Notes under the pieces: model-generated
What the model saw: only the letters and a program-made list of their open reading frames with translations
Database searches by the model: none
Told to the model about the DNA's origin: nothing
NCBI RefSeq assembly: GCF_004349085.1
Contig: NZ_SMFM01000001.1
Span: forward strand, 806,001 to 870,000
Length of the DNA stretch: 64,000 nucleotides
From: Flavobacterium caseinilyticum
Lineage (GTDB): Bacteria > Bacteroidota > Bacteroidia > Flavobacteriales > Flavobacteriaceae
Reading direction: 5' to 3'
Shown: positions 38,158 through 46,138 of the stretch, piece after piece
Layout: each line of letters starts with the position of its first letter
Position numbering within the stretch: the first letter of the stretch is position 1
Position numbers and translations under genes: made by a program

Positions 38158-38198
38158 AAATAAATTTCGTCTCTCTTATTAGCAGACGAAATTTATTT
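38158..38198. terminator. Bidirectional terminator after phhB
   Basis: AAATAAATTTCGTCT (38158-38172) pairs perfectly with AGACGAAATTTATTT (38184-38198), 11-nt loop, between convergent genes. Confidence 0.8.
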
Positions 38199-38213
38199 TA
38201 AATCATGGCGATT

Positions 38214-38681
38214 TTATTTCCACGCACAAATAATTCCCCCCATTATGGTTAAGCAAACTATCCAAAACCCACCATTGACGAGGGTATATTTGAAGCTTCG
38301 CCTTTCATATAACGCGTTTGTTCCTATTACTGGCAATGCAAAAAAGAGTCCTGCCATAAAACCATGTAAAGCGCCATGCTTGAAGGTTCTGAAGGAATTT
38401 CCATAATCAGCCATAAAAGAAATGTAGGAAGGTTTCGCAATAGCAGGATCGCCACCAATCATACCCAACGCACCAAATTGATGTATGGTGAGCATTTGAA
38501 GGATCAAACTGATTAAAATGGCATAAAAAAATGAGGCTCCAAATAGCAAAAACATGTTGCTTCCTATCATTTTTTCTGGATTAACTCCTGATTCTTTCAT
38601 CCAAATAGTTCCAAAAACTTTCGGATTATACCAAACAAATCCGACTATAAGTGTAGACAAAGCAGCCAAAAAAATGGCCAT
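38214..38681 (-). CDS. DUF1761 family membrane protein
   Basis: The 155-residue inner-membrane protein has four helices (about 3-20, 45-70, 105-125 and 133-152). It includes the DUF1761 opening IFLAALSTLIVGFVWYNPKVFG (read as its first conserved helix) and FKHGALHGFMAGLFFALPVIG. Its role is unknown in all members I know. It is convergent with phhB. Confidence 0.85.
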   Translation of the reverse strand: MAIFLAALSTLIVGFVWYNPKVFGTIWMKESGVNPEKMIGSNMFLLFGASFFYAILISLILQMLTIHQFGALGMIGGDPAIAKPSYISFMADYGNSFRTFKHGALHGFMAGLFFALPVIGTNALYERRSFKYTLVNGGFWIVCLTIMGGIICAWK

Positions 38682-38878
38682 AAAATTTATTTCCAGAACA
38701 TTTATTTTTGAAGTTAATAAATCAAAGCTAAAACATTATAATTTAACATCAATCTTTTATATTTTGTAAGACATAACTTTATAATTAGTATAAAGAAGTG
38801 TATTTTGTCGGTTTTATTTGTAGATTAGCTGAAAGGAATGTAGTTTTAGGTGTTATTAAAAACAAAACACTTTAAGTT

Positions 38879-39733
38879 ATGAAAAATACAGCTACTTTAT
38901 TTTTAACCTTTTTGTTTTCGCTATCCATGTTAGCAGAAGTGTCTAATGCAGAGAAAGATGCATTAGTGAAACTCTATGAATCTACGAATGGAAGTCAATG
39001 GACAGTAAAGTGGGATTTATCTTCACCAGTTTCTAATTGGTATGGAATTAAGCTGCAGGATGATAAAGTAGTTTCAATTAATCTAACGAATAATAATTTA
39101 GTCGGTGAAATTCCAGCTGCGATTGGCAATTTGGTTTATCTTCAAGAGCTAAATACTCACAGAAATAAAATTTCGGGCACAATTCCTTCTGCTATCGGAA
39201 ATTTAAAAGCTTTGAAAGTTTTAAATCTTTCATTCAACAAATTGGCAGGGATAATTCCTAGCTCAATTTGTAAACTAAGTAACTTGAAGGATTTAGAACT
39301 CTATATGAACGGGCTTTCCGGTGAGTTGCCAATGCAAATTGGTGCACTAAAACAGTTGGAAATTTTGTCTTTATTTAATAACGAATTTATTGGGCAAATA
39401 CCAAATTCTATATACGAGATAACAACACTAAAAACTTTACTTTTGAATAGCAATATGTTAACAGGTGGGCTAAGCAGTGACGTGGTGAATATGACTTCTC
39501 TTGAAAATCTTAGTTTGTTTGATAATAAAATGAATGGTCAAGTGCCGTTTGAGCTGGAAAAATTGAATAATTTGAAAGAAATGAATATTTCTTATAACAT
39601 GTTTAATGGTATAGTTTCTAAAGACTTAGCAGCTTTGGATACTTTAAACATGACAATGGTAAATCATCAAGGAATTGCTGTATTGTTGGACATAGCAACT
39701 GATAAAAATTCGTCAGTGGTCGCAGAAGATTAA
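38879..39733 (+). CDS. Exported leucine-rich-repeat protein, plant type
   Basis: The 284-residue protein has a signal peptide (about 1-24, ending VSNA). A plant-LRR cap-like segment follows (EKDALVKLYESTNGSQW), then eight 24-residue repeats of the LxxLxxLxLxxNxLxGxIP type. There is no T9SS C-terminal domain or lipobox, so its final location is uncertain. LRR proteins of this kind usually bind other proteins or glycans; the ligand is unknown. Confidence 0.88.
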   Translation: MKNTATLFLTFLFSLSMLAEVSNAEKDALVKLYESTNGSQWTVKWDLSSPVSNWYGIKLQDDKVVSINLTNNNLVGEIPAAIGNLVYLQELNTHRNKISGTIPSAIGNLKALKVLNLSFNKLAGIIPSSICKLSNLKDLELYMNGLSGELPMQIGALKQLEILSLFNNEFIGQIPNSIYEITTLKTLLLNSNMLTGGLSSDVVNMTSLENLSLFDNKMNGQVPFELEKLNNLKEMNISYNMFNGIVSKDLAALDTLNMTMVNHQGIAVLLDIATDKNSSVVAED

Positions 39734-40120
39734 TCCACGAAACAGAAACGTGGAGCATTACTTAAAAATAAATGAGTTTAGTTTTTTTTTGAATATGTTG
39801 ATTTAATTAGTAGTTAGAGAAACCTGTGATGATTTTTGCATCACAGGTTTTTTTGTGGATTTAATAATAGTATGAGGTAGTTTTTATGTGCTTTATCTAA
39901 TTTATCTCATCAGATATTATGAAGTTTTTTAAAGTGCTTATCGTTTTGGAGTTCTTGGCTGGAGTAAACGGGATTATTGGAAATAAAATAAAAATCTAAA
40001 ATTTAGTGTTTCCAAAGGTGATGACCATTAGGGCACAAAATAGAGAATATCTAACCAAAAAAGTAAACGGTATTTTTGACTTAATCTCAGTGTTTGTAGG
40101 GGTTGAGGAAGGTAGTAAAA
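39734..40120. other. Gene-poor spacer after the LRR gene
   Basis: No credible gene is seen. It holds a short hairpin (TCCACG 39734-39739 with CGTGGA 39749-39754), a terminator-like hairpin (39820-39850) and otherwise A/T-rich sequence. The open frame at 40006-40200 runs antisense into a tRNA and is not credible. Confidence 0.6.
39820..39856 (+). terminator. Terminator downstream of the LRR gene
   Basis: AAACCTGTGATG (39820-39831) pairs with CATCACAGGTTT (39839-39850), then a T-tract. It lies about 87 bp after the stop. Confidence 0.8.
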
Positions 40121-40150
40121 ATGAAAAAACCCATCAAAATGTTGATGGGT
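40121..40150 (-). terminator. Terminator of the tandem tRNA-fMet unit
   Basis: ACCCATCAA (40129-40137) pairs with TTGATGGGT (40142-40150). On the minus strand it is followed by T-rich sequence, 10 bp past the second tRNA. Confidence 0.85.
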
Positions 40151-40159
40151 CGTTCTTAG

Positions 40160-40232
40160 TAGCGGGAACAGGACTCGAACCTGTGACCTTCGGGTTATGA
40201 GCCCGACGAGCTGCCTACTGCTCTATCCCGCG
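40160..40232 (-). tRNA. Initiator tRNA-fMet (CAT), distal copy
   Basis: The 73-nt cloverleaf has anticodon CAT. Initiator features are present: positions 1 and 72 cannot pair (C and U), the D stem has A11-U24, and the anticodon stem has three G-C pairs (GGG/CCC). CCA is not encoded; A73 is followed by CTA. It is identical to the proximal copy 35 bp away. Confidence 0.93.
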
Positions 40233-40267
40233 ATGTGCGTTTTGTAATCTCAATAAGGCTACCTTAG

Positions 40268-40340
40268 TAGCGGGAACAGGACTCGAACCTGTGACCTTCG
40301 GGTTATGAGCCCGACGAGCTGCCTACTGCTCTATCCCGCG
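40268..40340 (-). tRNA. Initiator tRNA-fMet (CAT), proximal copy
   Basis: Same 73-nt sequence as the distal copy. It lies closest to the promoter at 40353-40382, and both copies are transcribed together toward the terminator at 40121-40150. Confidence 0.93.
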
Positions 40341-40352
40341 TTGTTTCGGGTG

Positions 40353-40382
40353 CAAATGTACGACGAATTTCCGTATTTCCAA
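40353..40382 (-). promoter_or_regulatory. Promoter of the tRNA-fMet pair
   Basis: On the minus strand, TTG (40382-40380), exactly 19 nt, then TACATTTG (40360-40353), a full consensus match 13 bp before the first tRNA base. Confidence 0.85.
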
Positions 40383-40429
40383 TAAAAATTTTTAAAAATG
40401 TTTTATTTCGTCTATTGACTTGATATGTC

Positions 40430-40437
40430 TACCTTTG
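40430..40437 (+). promoter_or_regulatory. -7 element of era
   Basis: TACCTTTG, a full TAnnTTTG match, 20 bp upstream of the ATG. The nearest TTG is only 12 nt upstream, so the -33 part is weak. Confidence 0.5.
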
Positions 40438-40457
40438 CACAATAAATTATAATAGAA

Positions 40458-41339
40458 ATGTCACATAAAGCAGGTTTTGTAAACATCATCGGGAATCCTA
40501 ATGTTGGGAAATCAACACTAATGAATGCCTTTGTTGGAGAACGGTTATCAATAATTACTTCAAAAGCACAAACAACACGTCATAGAATTCTGGGAATTGT
40601 AAACGGGGAAGATTTTCAATTAATCTTATCGGATACTCCTGGAATCATTAAGCCAGCTTATGAAATGCAGGCTTCCATGATGAATTTCGTTAAGTCCGCT
40701 TTTGAAGATGCTGACATATTGATTTATATGGTGGAAATTGGAGAACAAGAATTGAAAGATGAAGCTTTTTTTAATAAAATAATCCATGCTGAAATTCCGG
40801 TTCTATTATTATTGAACAAAATAGATAATTCTAATCAGGAGCAACTCGAAGAACAAGTGGCTTTTTGGACTGCAAAAGTTCCTAATGCGGAAATTTTCCC
40901 AATATCAGCTTTGCAGAATTTTAATGTGCCGGAAGTTTTCGGAAGAATCATTGAATTGTTGCCGGAATCACCTGCATATTACCCAAAAGATCAATTGACA
41001 GATAAACCGGAACGTTTCTTTGTAAATGAAACCATCCGTGAGAAAATATTATTGAATTACAGCAAAGAAATCCCATACGCAGTAGAAATTGTAACCGAAG
41101 AGTTTTTTGAAGATGAAAACATCATCAGAATCCGTTCTTTGATTATGGTGGAACGCGATACCCAAAAAGGAATCATCATCGGACATAAAGGTGCTGCTTT
41201 GAAAAAAGTAGGAATGGAAGCCCGTGCTGATTTAGAGAAATTTTTTGGGAAACAAATTCATATTGAGTTATACGTGAAAGTAAATAAAAACTGGAGAAGC
41301 AACGCGAATATGCTGAAACGTTTTGGTTACAATCAGTAG
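40458..41339 (+). CDS. era: GTPase Era
   Basis: Era binds 16S rRNA near its 3' end and helps mature the 30S subunit. The 293 residues show G1 GNPNVGKST (about 12-20), G3 DTPG, G4 NKID and a C-terminal KH domain (IIGHKGAALKKVGMEARADLE). Length and order are typical. A structured dispersed repeat begins 69 bp after its stop. Confidence 0.96.
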   Translation: MSHKAGFVNIIGNPNVGKSTLMNAFVGERLSIITSKAQTTRHRILGIVNGEDFQLILSDTPGIIKPAYEMQASMMNFVKSAFEDADILIYMVEIGEQELKDEAFFNKIIHAEIPVLLLLNKIDNSNQEQLEEQVAFWTAKVPNAEIFPISALQNFNVPEVFGRIIELLPESPAYYPKDQLTDKPERFFVNETIREKILLNYSKEIPYAVEIVTEEFFEDENIIRIRSLIMVERDTQKGIIIGHKGAALKKVGMEARADLEKFFGKQIHIELYVKVNKNWRSNANMLKRFGYNQ

Positions 41340-41407
41340 ATCTTAAATAACTTTAAATTTTTAAAATCAATATTGGAATTGAATTTCTGATATTGATTTT
41401 TTTTTTT

Positions 41408-41548
41408 AGCCCGGATCGAAATGAAAACCCCGCAGTGAGAATGCTATTTTTTCTTGTGTTTTCAGAGCGACCAGAGGAAGCTCCTGAAAACGCATTAGAA
41501 AAAAAGCTTTTCGAACGAGGAGTTGCAGTGGAGAGCTGGAATTGCTCC
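41408..41548 (+). repeat. Dispersed structured element, copy C (about 141 bp)
   Basis: Starts AGCCCGGATCGAAATGAAAA and ends GCTGGAATTGCTCC. The apex AGC-GACCAGAGGAA-GCT (41466-41482) is flanked by arms GTTTTCAG (41458-41465) and CTGAAAAC (41484-41491) with one bulged C. A second pairing of T-rich and A-rich arms lies outside. It is placed between the convergent genes era and a membrane protein gene. Confidence 0.8.
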
Positions 41549-41557
41549 AAATAAAAA

Positions 41558-42055
41558 CTAAGATTCTATAATTTCTAAAAATAAATTCTCCAAATCATTC
41601 ATTTGGTTGTGGCCGTTACTTCGGATTTGTTTGGCTACAATATAAAGTAAAAACCAGGCGAAAACCATTAATCCCATTACGACTAGATCGAATGTTACGG
41701 GATTTTTCAGTATATAATCAGAATAAGCAATTCCCGAAAAAATCAAAAAGATTCCCGCAATAATAAAATGGAAGAACATAAAAAGTGTCCATAAGGTTGG
41801 GTCAGGGCCAAATAATGCCCTAATATGAGTTTCGTTTTGGTCTTTTGATTCCATTTCTATATGTAAATGAGGCGACCAATACGCTTTTTTAGGTCCTTTT
41901 ATGTTTAACCATATGTGATAACCACGAATTTTTACGAAGTAATTTTTGGACTTGATTTGGGTGTAATTGGCAAATTTAACACGCAAAGCATCTATGTTTT
42001 GCGGAACATCTTTGTAAAATCGTAATCGAAGTCTGAGCTCGTTATTAGCATCCAT
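41558..42055 (-). CDS. Hypothetical membrane protein
   Basis: The 165-residue product starts MDANNELRLRLRF; an ATG 22 codons upstream would add a hydrophobic segment running over the gene's likely leader and was rejected. Residues 1-85 are soluble and rich in K, H and aromatic residues (KSKNYFVKIRGYHIWLNIKG). Two membrane helices follow (about 92-113 and 122-142) with a short cytosolic tail. I do not recognise the family. It lies between two dispersed repeats and next to the der fragment. Confidence 0.65.
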   Translation of the reverse strand: MDANNELRLRLRFYKDVPQNIDALRVKFANYTQIKSKNYFVKIRGYHIWLNIKGPKKAYWSPHLHIEMESKDQNETHIRALFGPDPTLWTLFMFFHFIIAGIFLIFSGIAYSDYILKNPVTFDLVVMGLMVFAWFLLYIVAKQIRSNGHNQMNDLENLFLEIIES

Positions 42056-42161
42056 AGTAGTAAACTTGTAGGTATTAAAAGGATAAGGGTTTGCTAATAT
42101 ATCAAAAAAATAGATATTCATGGTTTTAAATGCTACCCTTGCAAATATTTGAATTTATATT

Positions 42162-42287
42162 GTGAATAACATTGTTGCGATAGTAGAAAGACCTAATGTA
42201 GGGAAATCAACCCTTTTTAATAGGCTGATACAAAGAAGAGAGGCTATTGTAGATTTAGTATCGACAATTATGGGGATATTTGATTAA
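42162..42287 (+). pseudogene. Truncated duplicate of the 5' end of der
   Basis: Bases 42162-42262 match the first 101 bp of der (43613-43713) with 5 differences. The start is GTG in place of ATG, the first Gly of the GRPNVGKS P-loop is Glu, one Ser is Leu, and two changes are silent. Similarity then stops and the frame ends after 41 codons at 42287. Upstream, traces of the der promoter (TACCCTTG at 42134-42141) remain with about 29 bp missing. The fragment has no switch regions and cannot be a GTPase. Confidence 0.9.
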
Positions 42288-42433
42288 AACTCATGACTTG
42301 GTTTTCGATTCATTTTTTGTTTGTTTTTTTTAACTTCATTTTTACTTTGTTTAAAAAACTCGGTTCTCAACCTCGCCAAGTGTCTAAACATTGAAATCAG
42401 TGATAGAGTTAGTCTTAATTACAGTTTTTTTTT

Positions 42434-42576
42434 AGCCCAGAGTGAAAAGGAAAACCCGTAGCGAAAAAAGGAAGGTGTTGCTGCTCGTGAATAGCGACCA
42501 AAGGAAGCTACTGCACGGGCTTTGCAACAGCTCCTTGAGGCGCGAGGAGTTGTATTGTAGCGCTGGAATAGCTCCT
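42434..42576 (+). repeat. Dispersed structured element, copy D (about 143 bp)
   Basis: Starts AGCCCAGAGTGAAAAGGAAA and ends GCTGGAATAGCTCCT. The apex AGC-GACCAAAGGAA-GCT (42493-42509) has flanking arms GCTCGTG and CACGGGC. These continue outward as GGTGTTGC with GCAACAGC. The stem bases differ from those of copy C, but pairing is kept. Confidence 0.8.
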
Positions 42577-42624
42577 GATGATTTTATAAGCAATAGATAT
42601 TTTTTGATAAATAATGTATTTTTA

Positions 42625-42653
42625 TTGTTTTTCAATAAATAGTTATACATTTG
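42625..42653 (+). promoter_or_regulatory. Promoter of the DUF2975-XRE pair
   Basis: TTG (42625-42627), 18 nt, then TACATTTG (42646-42653), a full TAnnTTTG match 27 bp before the start codon. Confidence 0.7.
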
Positions 42654-42679
42654 TATTTTAATTTTAAATACTTTGTATC

Positions 42680-43228
42680 ATGTCTAGAAAAACCAATTTT
42701 GTTTTTAAAGTATTGCAAGTGGTATCTTGGATTATTTTTGTGGGTCTTTGCATCCAAGCGGGTGGCTTTATTTTTAACACTGTTTTTACTCTGCTGCTCA
42801 ATCCTGCTGGGGCAAGTAAATTTTGGACGGAAGTTGATTTGTCTGCTTTGTATCATTTCAACCAGTCGCATTATGTGACTTTGACTGTTTTAATGTGCAT
42901 TGTTACGGTGTTGAAAGCAGTATTGTTTTACAATGTTGTACTCGTTTTTCACAGTAATAAGATCAATTTGGCACAGCCTTTTAATCAATTTTTAAAAAAA
43001 TTTATTGATTTGGTTGCTATTATTTCTTTTGGAATTGGGTTGTTTTCTTTGTGGGGAGCAGGCTTTACAAAGAATTTGATGGATGATGGACTACAGATGC
43101 CAAATATTGCCGATTTAAGTTTTGGTGGTGGTGATGTGTGGTGGTTTACCAGTGTAATTTTATTAGTAATTGGACAAATTATAAAAAAAGGAATCGAAAT
43201 ACAGCAAGAAAACGAACTAACCATTTAA
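42680..43228 (+). CDS. DUF2975 membrane protein
   Basis: The 182-residue protein has four membrane helices (about 10-38, 65-88, 108-128 and 155-172), as in DUF2975. It is followed after 3 bp by a small XRE regulator, the pairing typical of this family in many phyla. Function is unknown; the pair may form a membrane-linked regulatory unit. It sits inside the interval bracketed by the two copies of the der 5' end. Confidence 0.85.
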   Translation: MSRKTNFVFKVLQVVSWIIFVGLCIQAGGFIFNTVFTLLLNPAGASKFWTEVDLSALYHFNQSHYVTLTVLMCIVTVLKAVLFYNVVLVFHSNKINLAQPFNQFLKKFIDLVAIISFGIGLFSLWGAGFTKNLMDDGLQMPNIADLSFGGGDVWWFTSVILLVIGQIIKKGIEIQQENELTI

Positions 43229-43231
43229 GTT

Positions 43232-43441
43232 ATGGCAATAATTGTAAACCTAGATGTGATGATGGCTAAGCGCAAGATGTCATTGAACGAGCTTTCGGAG
43301 AGGGTGGATTTGACTTTGTCTAATTTATCCATTTTAAAAACAGGAAAGGCTAAGGCGGTTCGTTTTAGTACTTTGGAGGCTATTTGTAAAGCTTTAGATT
43401 GTCAGCCAGGTGATATTTTAGAATATTCGAAGAACGAATAA
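43232..43441 (+). CDS. Small XRE-type (YozG-like) transcriptional regulator
   Basis: The 69-residue protein is a single Cro/CI helix-turn-helix: MAKRKMSLNELSERVDLTLSNLSILKTGKAKAVRFSTLEAICKALDCQPGDIL, read as five helices. This is the HTH partner of DUF2975. It is translated from a start 3 bp after the DUF2975 stop, so the two are co-expressed. Targets are not evident. Confidence 0.9.
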   Translation: MAIIVNLDVMMAKRKMSLNELSERVDLTLSNLSILKTGKAKAVRFSTLEAICKALDCQPGDILEYSKNE

Positions 43442-43527
43442 ATACAAAGGGTAGTGGTTAGGCTGTGAGTTTTGTTTTGAAGATGAGGTTGTTAGGCTTT
43501 GCTAATCTGGCTAATATTCGAAAAAAA

Positions 43528-43558
43528 TTGATAATCACGCTTTTAAACACTACCTTTG
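43528..43558 (+). promoter_or_regulatory. Promoter of der
   Basis: TTG (43528-43530), 20 nt, then TACCTTTG (43551-43558), a full TAnnTTTG match with a 54-bp leader. Confidence 0.7.
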
Positions 43559-43612
43559 CCACCCGAAACGGAAAAATAAGGTTTCGTAAAAACGAATTTT
43601 TCAAATTATATT

Positions 43613-44923
43613 ATGAATAACATTGTTGCGATAGTAGGAAGACCTAATGTAGGGAAATCGACCCTTTTTAATAGGCTGATACAAAGAAGAGAAGCTATTG
43701 TAGATTCAGTATCTGGGGTGACCCGCGATAGAAACTATGGTAAAAGCGAGTGGAACGGAAAAGAATTTTCTGTAATTGATACCGGCGGTTACATAAAAGG
43801 TTCTGATGATGTGTTTGAGGGCGAGATCCGCAAGCAAGTAGAACTGGCCATTGATGAGGCCGATGTAATCATTTTTGTGGTTGATGTTGAGGAAGGCATT
43901 ACGCCTATGGATGATGTAGTGGCGCGCTTGTTGCGTAAAGTGACAAAGCCGGTTTTGCTAGCTGTAAACAAGGTAGACAACGCCATGCGTGAGAAAGATG
44001 CCTTGGAGTTTTACAACTTAGGTTTGGGTGAATACTATACGTTTGCCAGTATATCAGGTAGTGGAACAGGAGATTTATTGGATGCATTAATCGAAGCTTT
44101 CCCAGTAAAACCTGAACCCGTTCAAGAGGAAGTGGTGTTGCCGCGTTTTGCGGTAGTAGGACGACCAAATGCCGGTAAATCAAGTTTTATCAATGCCTTG
44201 ATTGGTAAAGAACGTTTTATGGTGACGGACATTGCGGGTACTACGCGTGATTCTATTGATACAAAATTTGACCGTTTTGGTTTCGAATTTAACTTAGTGG
44301 ACACTGCGGGAATCCGTCGTAAAGCAAAAGTGAAGGAAGATTTAGAGTTTTACTCGGTAATGCGTTCCGTTCGTGCTATTGAACATGCTGATATTTGTAT
44401 CTTGATTATTGATGCCACACGTGGATTTGAAGGTCAGGATCAAAGTATTTTCTGGTTGGCTGAAAAAAATCGTAAAGGTGTTGTAATCTTAGTGAACAAA
44501 TGGGATTTGGTGGAAAAAGAAACGATGTCAACTCGTGATTATGAAGCTAAAATCAGAGAAGAATTAATGCCGTTTACGGATGTGCCTATTCTTTTTGTTT
44601 CGGCATTAACGAAACAACGTTTGTTGAAAGCATTAGAAGCAACCGTAAAAGTTTTTGAAAACAGACAGCAACGTATCGCTACTTCAAAATTCAATGAATT
44701 TATGTTGAAAGTGATTGAAGCATATCCGCCGCCAGCAACAAAAGGGAAATATGTGAAAATTAAATATTGTATGCAATTGCCAACGCCAACACCTCAGTTT
44801 GTATTTTTTGCTAATATGCCACAATATGTAAAAGAACCATACAAACGTTATCTGGAAAATAAAATTAGAGAAAACTGGGACTTTTCAGGAGTGCCAATCG
44901 ATATTTATATCAGAGAAAAATAA
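43613..44923 (+). CDS. der: Ribosome assembly GTPase Der (EngA)
   Basis: Der has two GTPase domains in tandem and acts in 50S subunit maturation. The 436 residues show the first P-loop GRPNVGKST (about 8-16) and the second GRPNAGKSS (about 183-191). NKVD and NKWD are the G4 motifs, and a KH-like domain ends the protein ([18 protein letters not shown]). Length is typical. Its first 101 bp are duplicated 1.45 kb upstream; the full-length copy looks intact. Confidence 0.97.
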   Translation: MNNIVAIVGRPNVGKSTLFNRLIQRREAIVDSVSGVTRDRNYGKSEWNGKEFSVIDTGGYIKGSDDVFEGEIRKQVELAIDEADVIIFVVDVEEGITPMDDVVARLLRKVTKPVLLAVNKVDNAMREKDALEFYNLGLGEYYTFASISGSGTGDLLDALIEAFPVKPEPVQEEVVLPRFAVVGRPNAGKSSFINALIGKERFMVTDIAGTTRDSIDTKFDRFGFEFNLVDTAGIRRKAKVKEDLEFYSVMRSVRAIEHADICILIIDATRGFEGQDQSIFWLAEKNRKGVVILVNKWDLVEKETMSTRDYEAKIREELMPFTDVPILFVSALTKQRLLKALEATVKVFENRQQRIATSKFNEFMLKVIEAYPPPATKGKYVKIKYCMQLPTPTPQFVFFANMPQYVKEPYKRYLENKIRENWDFSGVPIDIYIREK

Positions 44924-44924
44924 C

Positions 44925-44952
44925 AAAAATCCCGAGCAATCGGGATTTTTTG
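44925..44952 (+). terminator. Terminator of der
   Basis: AAAAATCCCG (44925-44934) pairs with CGGGATTTTT (44941-44950), extended by one A-T pair, with a further T-tract. It begins 2 bp after the stop. Confidence 0.88.
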
Positions 44953-44972
44953 GTTAAAAGGGAATCGAACGG

Positions 44973-45209
44973 TTAGCTTTCTTCTTTTTCCAAAGTTTTC
45001 ATTGGATGGTCGCCGTACCAATCTTTGAATGTTTTTGTGGTTTTATAATCATCAGTTAGCACGGTGTAAACCATAAAGAGAATTAACGGTATGCCAACGC
45101 AATATAGCGTCATTATTACCGGCAAAGCAACATTAGTTTGACATAAACCGGCAAATACAAAAACATAAATGGTAGTGAACCACACGAGTTTAATTGCAAA
45201 ATTTTTCAT
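44973..45209 (-). CDS. Small hypothetical membrane protein
   Basis: The 78-residue protein has two membrane helices (about 6-24 and 29-50) followed by a charged tail ending HPMKTLEKEES. I do not recognise the family. It is convergent with der and alone on its strand. Codon use looks like its neighbours', which favours a real gene. Confidence 0.6.
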   Translation of the reverse strand: MKNFAIKLVWFTTIYVFVFAGLCQTNVALPVIMTLYCVGIPLILFMVYTVLTDDYKTTKTFKDWYGDHPMKTLEKEES

Positions 45210-45313
45210 GGTTATATCTTTTGAATAAAGTTACGCCACGAATTGTAAAAATTTAGTTAATACATTGGTAATCAATGTTTAAAATTTTTATCGGTTATAA
45301 TTATAAATGCACT

Positions 45314-46057
45314 TTATATCTTTTTTGAGATTTTAATTTTATGAAAAATACTGAAGCGGACAATATCTCTGTTGAAAAAATCGATTCCATTGCTTCTTCT
45401 TTGAAAACTGTTTAAGTAACCGAGTTCAAATGCTAAATTAGTATTCAGGCCATAATGTATGGCGGCATAAATTCTATTTTGATCAAACGTATTTTTGATG
45501 ATTTTTTTTCCAAAATTGAACATTAATTCATCGGATACTACAGCTTTTAATAAATGTTTTTCTGTTTTCCAAAAAGTATAATCACCTTGTAGTCTGTATC
45601 TGAATCTCCAAAAAAATGTACTGCCTGGAAGCAACTCTTCTATATTGGCATTGTGAATAAATCGCTCTTCTAATTGAAATCGCTGCATCAATATTACTTT
45701 ATTAACGTTTAGTTTCCAGGTGATATCCTGTTGTCCTCTGTATTCAGGTATGGTGAAATTATTTGATATTTCCGGGACTTGAGTGTCAACAGAAAAATAA
45801 GCAAAGCCAGCGCCAGCCTCTAAATGATCATTGATTTTATATCGTCCCTGAATTCGAATAACATATAAGTTTTCTTGGAGTGGTTTGATAAAAAGCCGGT
45901 TGTCAAATTCAGAATGCAAAGACCATTTTTCATTCAACAGCAATTGATTGTAGTAACGAGTCCAAAGAATACTTTGATGATCTATATTTTTTTCTGATTG
46001 AGCAATAACTGTTGCACTTGTAAGAAGAATAGATAATAAGAAATAGTAAAATCTCAT
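45314..46057 (-). CDS. DUF2490 outer-membrane beta-barrel-like protein
   Basis: The 247-residue product has a signal peptide (about 1-19, ending TVIAQS). The DUF2490 pattern follows: WTRYYNQLLLNEKWSLHSEFDNRLF, then alternating strands such as LQENLYVIRIQGRYKI and RFQLEERFI, and an aromatic C-terminus. This suggests a small outer-membrane barrel. No function is known. It follows the TPM-LemA group in the same direction but after a terminator. Confidence 0.82.
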   Translation of the reverse strand: MRFYYFLLSILLTSATVIAQSEKNIDHQSILWTRYYNQLLLNEKWSLHSEFDNRLFIKPLQENLYVIRIQGRYKINDHLEAGAGFAYFSVDTQVPEISNNFTIPEYRGQQDITWKLNVNKVILMQRFQLEERFIHNANIEELLPGSTFFWRFRYRLQGDYTFWKTEKHLLKAVVSDELMFNFGKKIIKNTFDQNRIYAAIHYGLNTNLAFELGYLNSFQRRSNGIDFFNRDIVRFSIFHKIKISKKI

Positions 46058-46080
46058 GGTTTTTATTTTGAGCCAAATAT

Positions 46081-46113
46081 AAAAAAATACCCTATCAAGA
46101 AGATAGGGTATTT
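46081..46113 (-). terminator. Terminator of the TPM-LemA group
   Basis: AAATACCCTATC (46085-46096) pairs perfectly with GATAGGGTATTT (46102-46113). On the minus strand it ends in a T-tract about 26 bp after the TPM stop. Confidence 0.88.
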
Positions 46114-46138
46114 GTATTCAATAATCAATAATTTAAAT

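Noticed and set aside
40006..40200. 64-codon frame ending in a VAGTGLEPVTFGL-like sequence
   Set aside because: The C-terminal part is the antisense of a tRNA-fMet gene, a frequent false gene call.
40160..40340. Direct repeats as an insertion element or attachment site
   Set aside because: The two copies are complete, identical initiator tRNA genes with shared promoter and terminator; no integrase is nearby.
41353..41550. Open frames over the dispersed elements (also at 42432-42650, 49675-49881 and 57079-57312)
   Set aside because: They share short peptide stretches only because the DNA elements share sequence. They lack starts in common frames and the stems explain the conservation better.
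42162..42287. Reading the der fragment as a 41-residue functional protein
   Set aside because: The P-loop glycine is changed, later GTPase motifs are missing and the frame stops where similarity ends.
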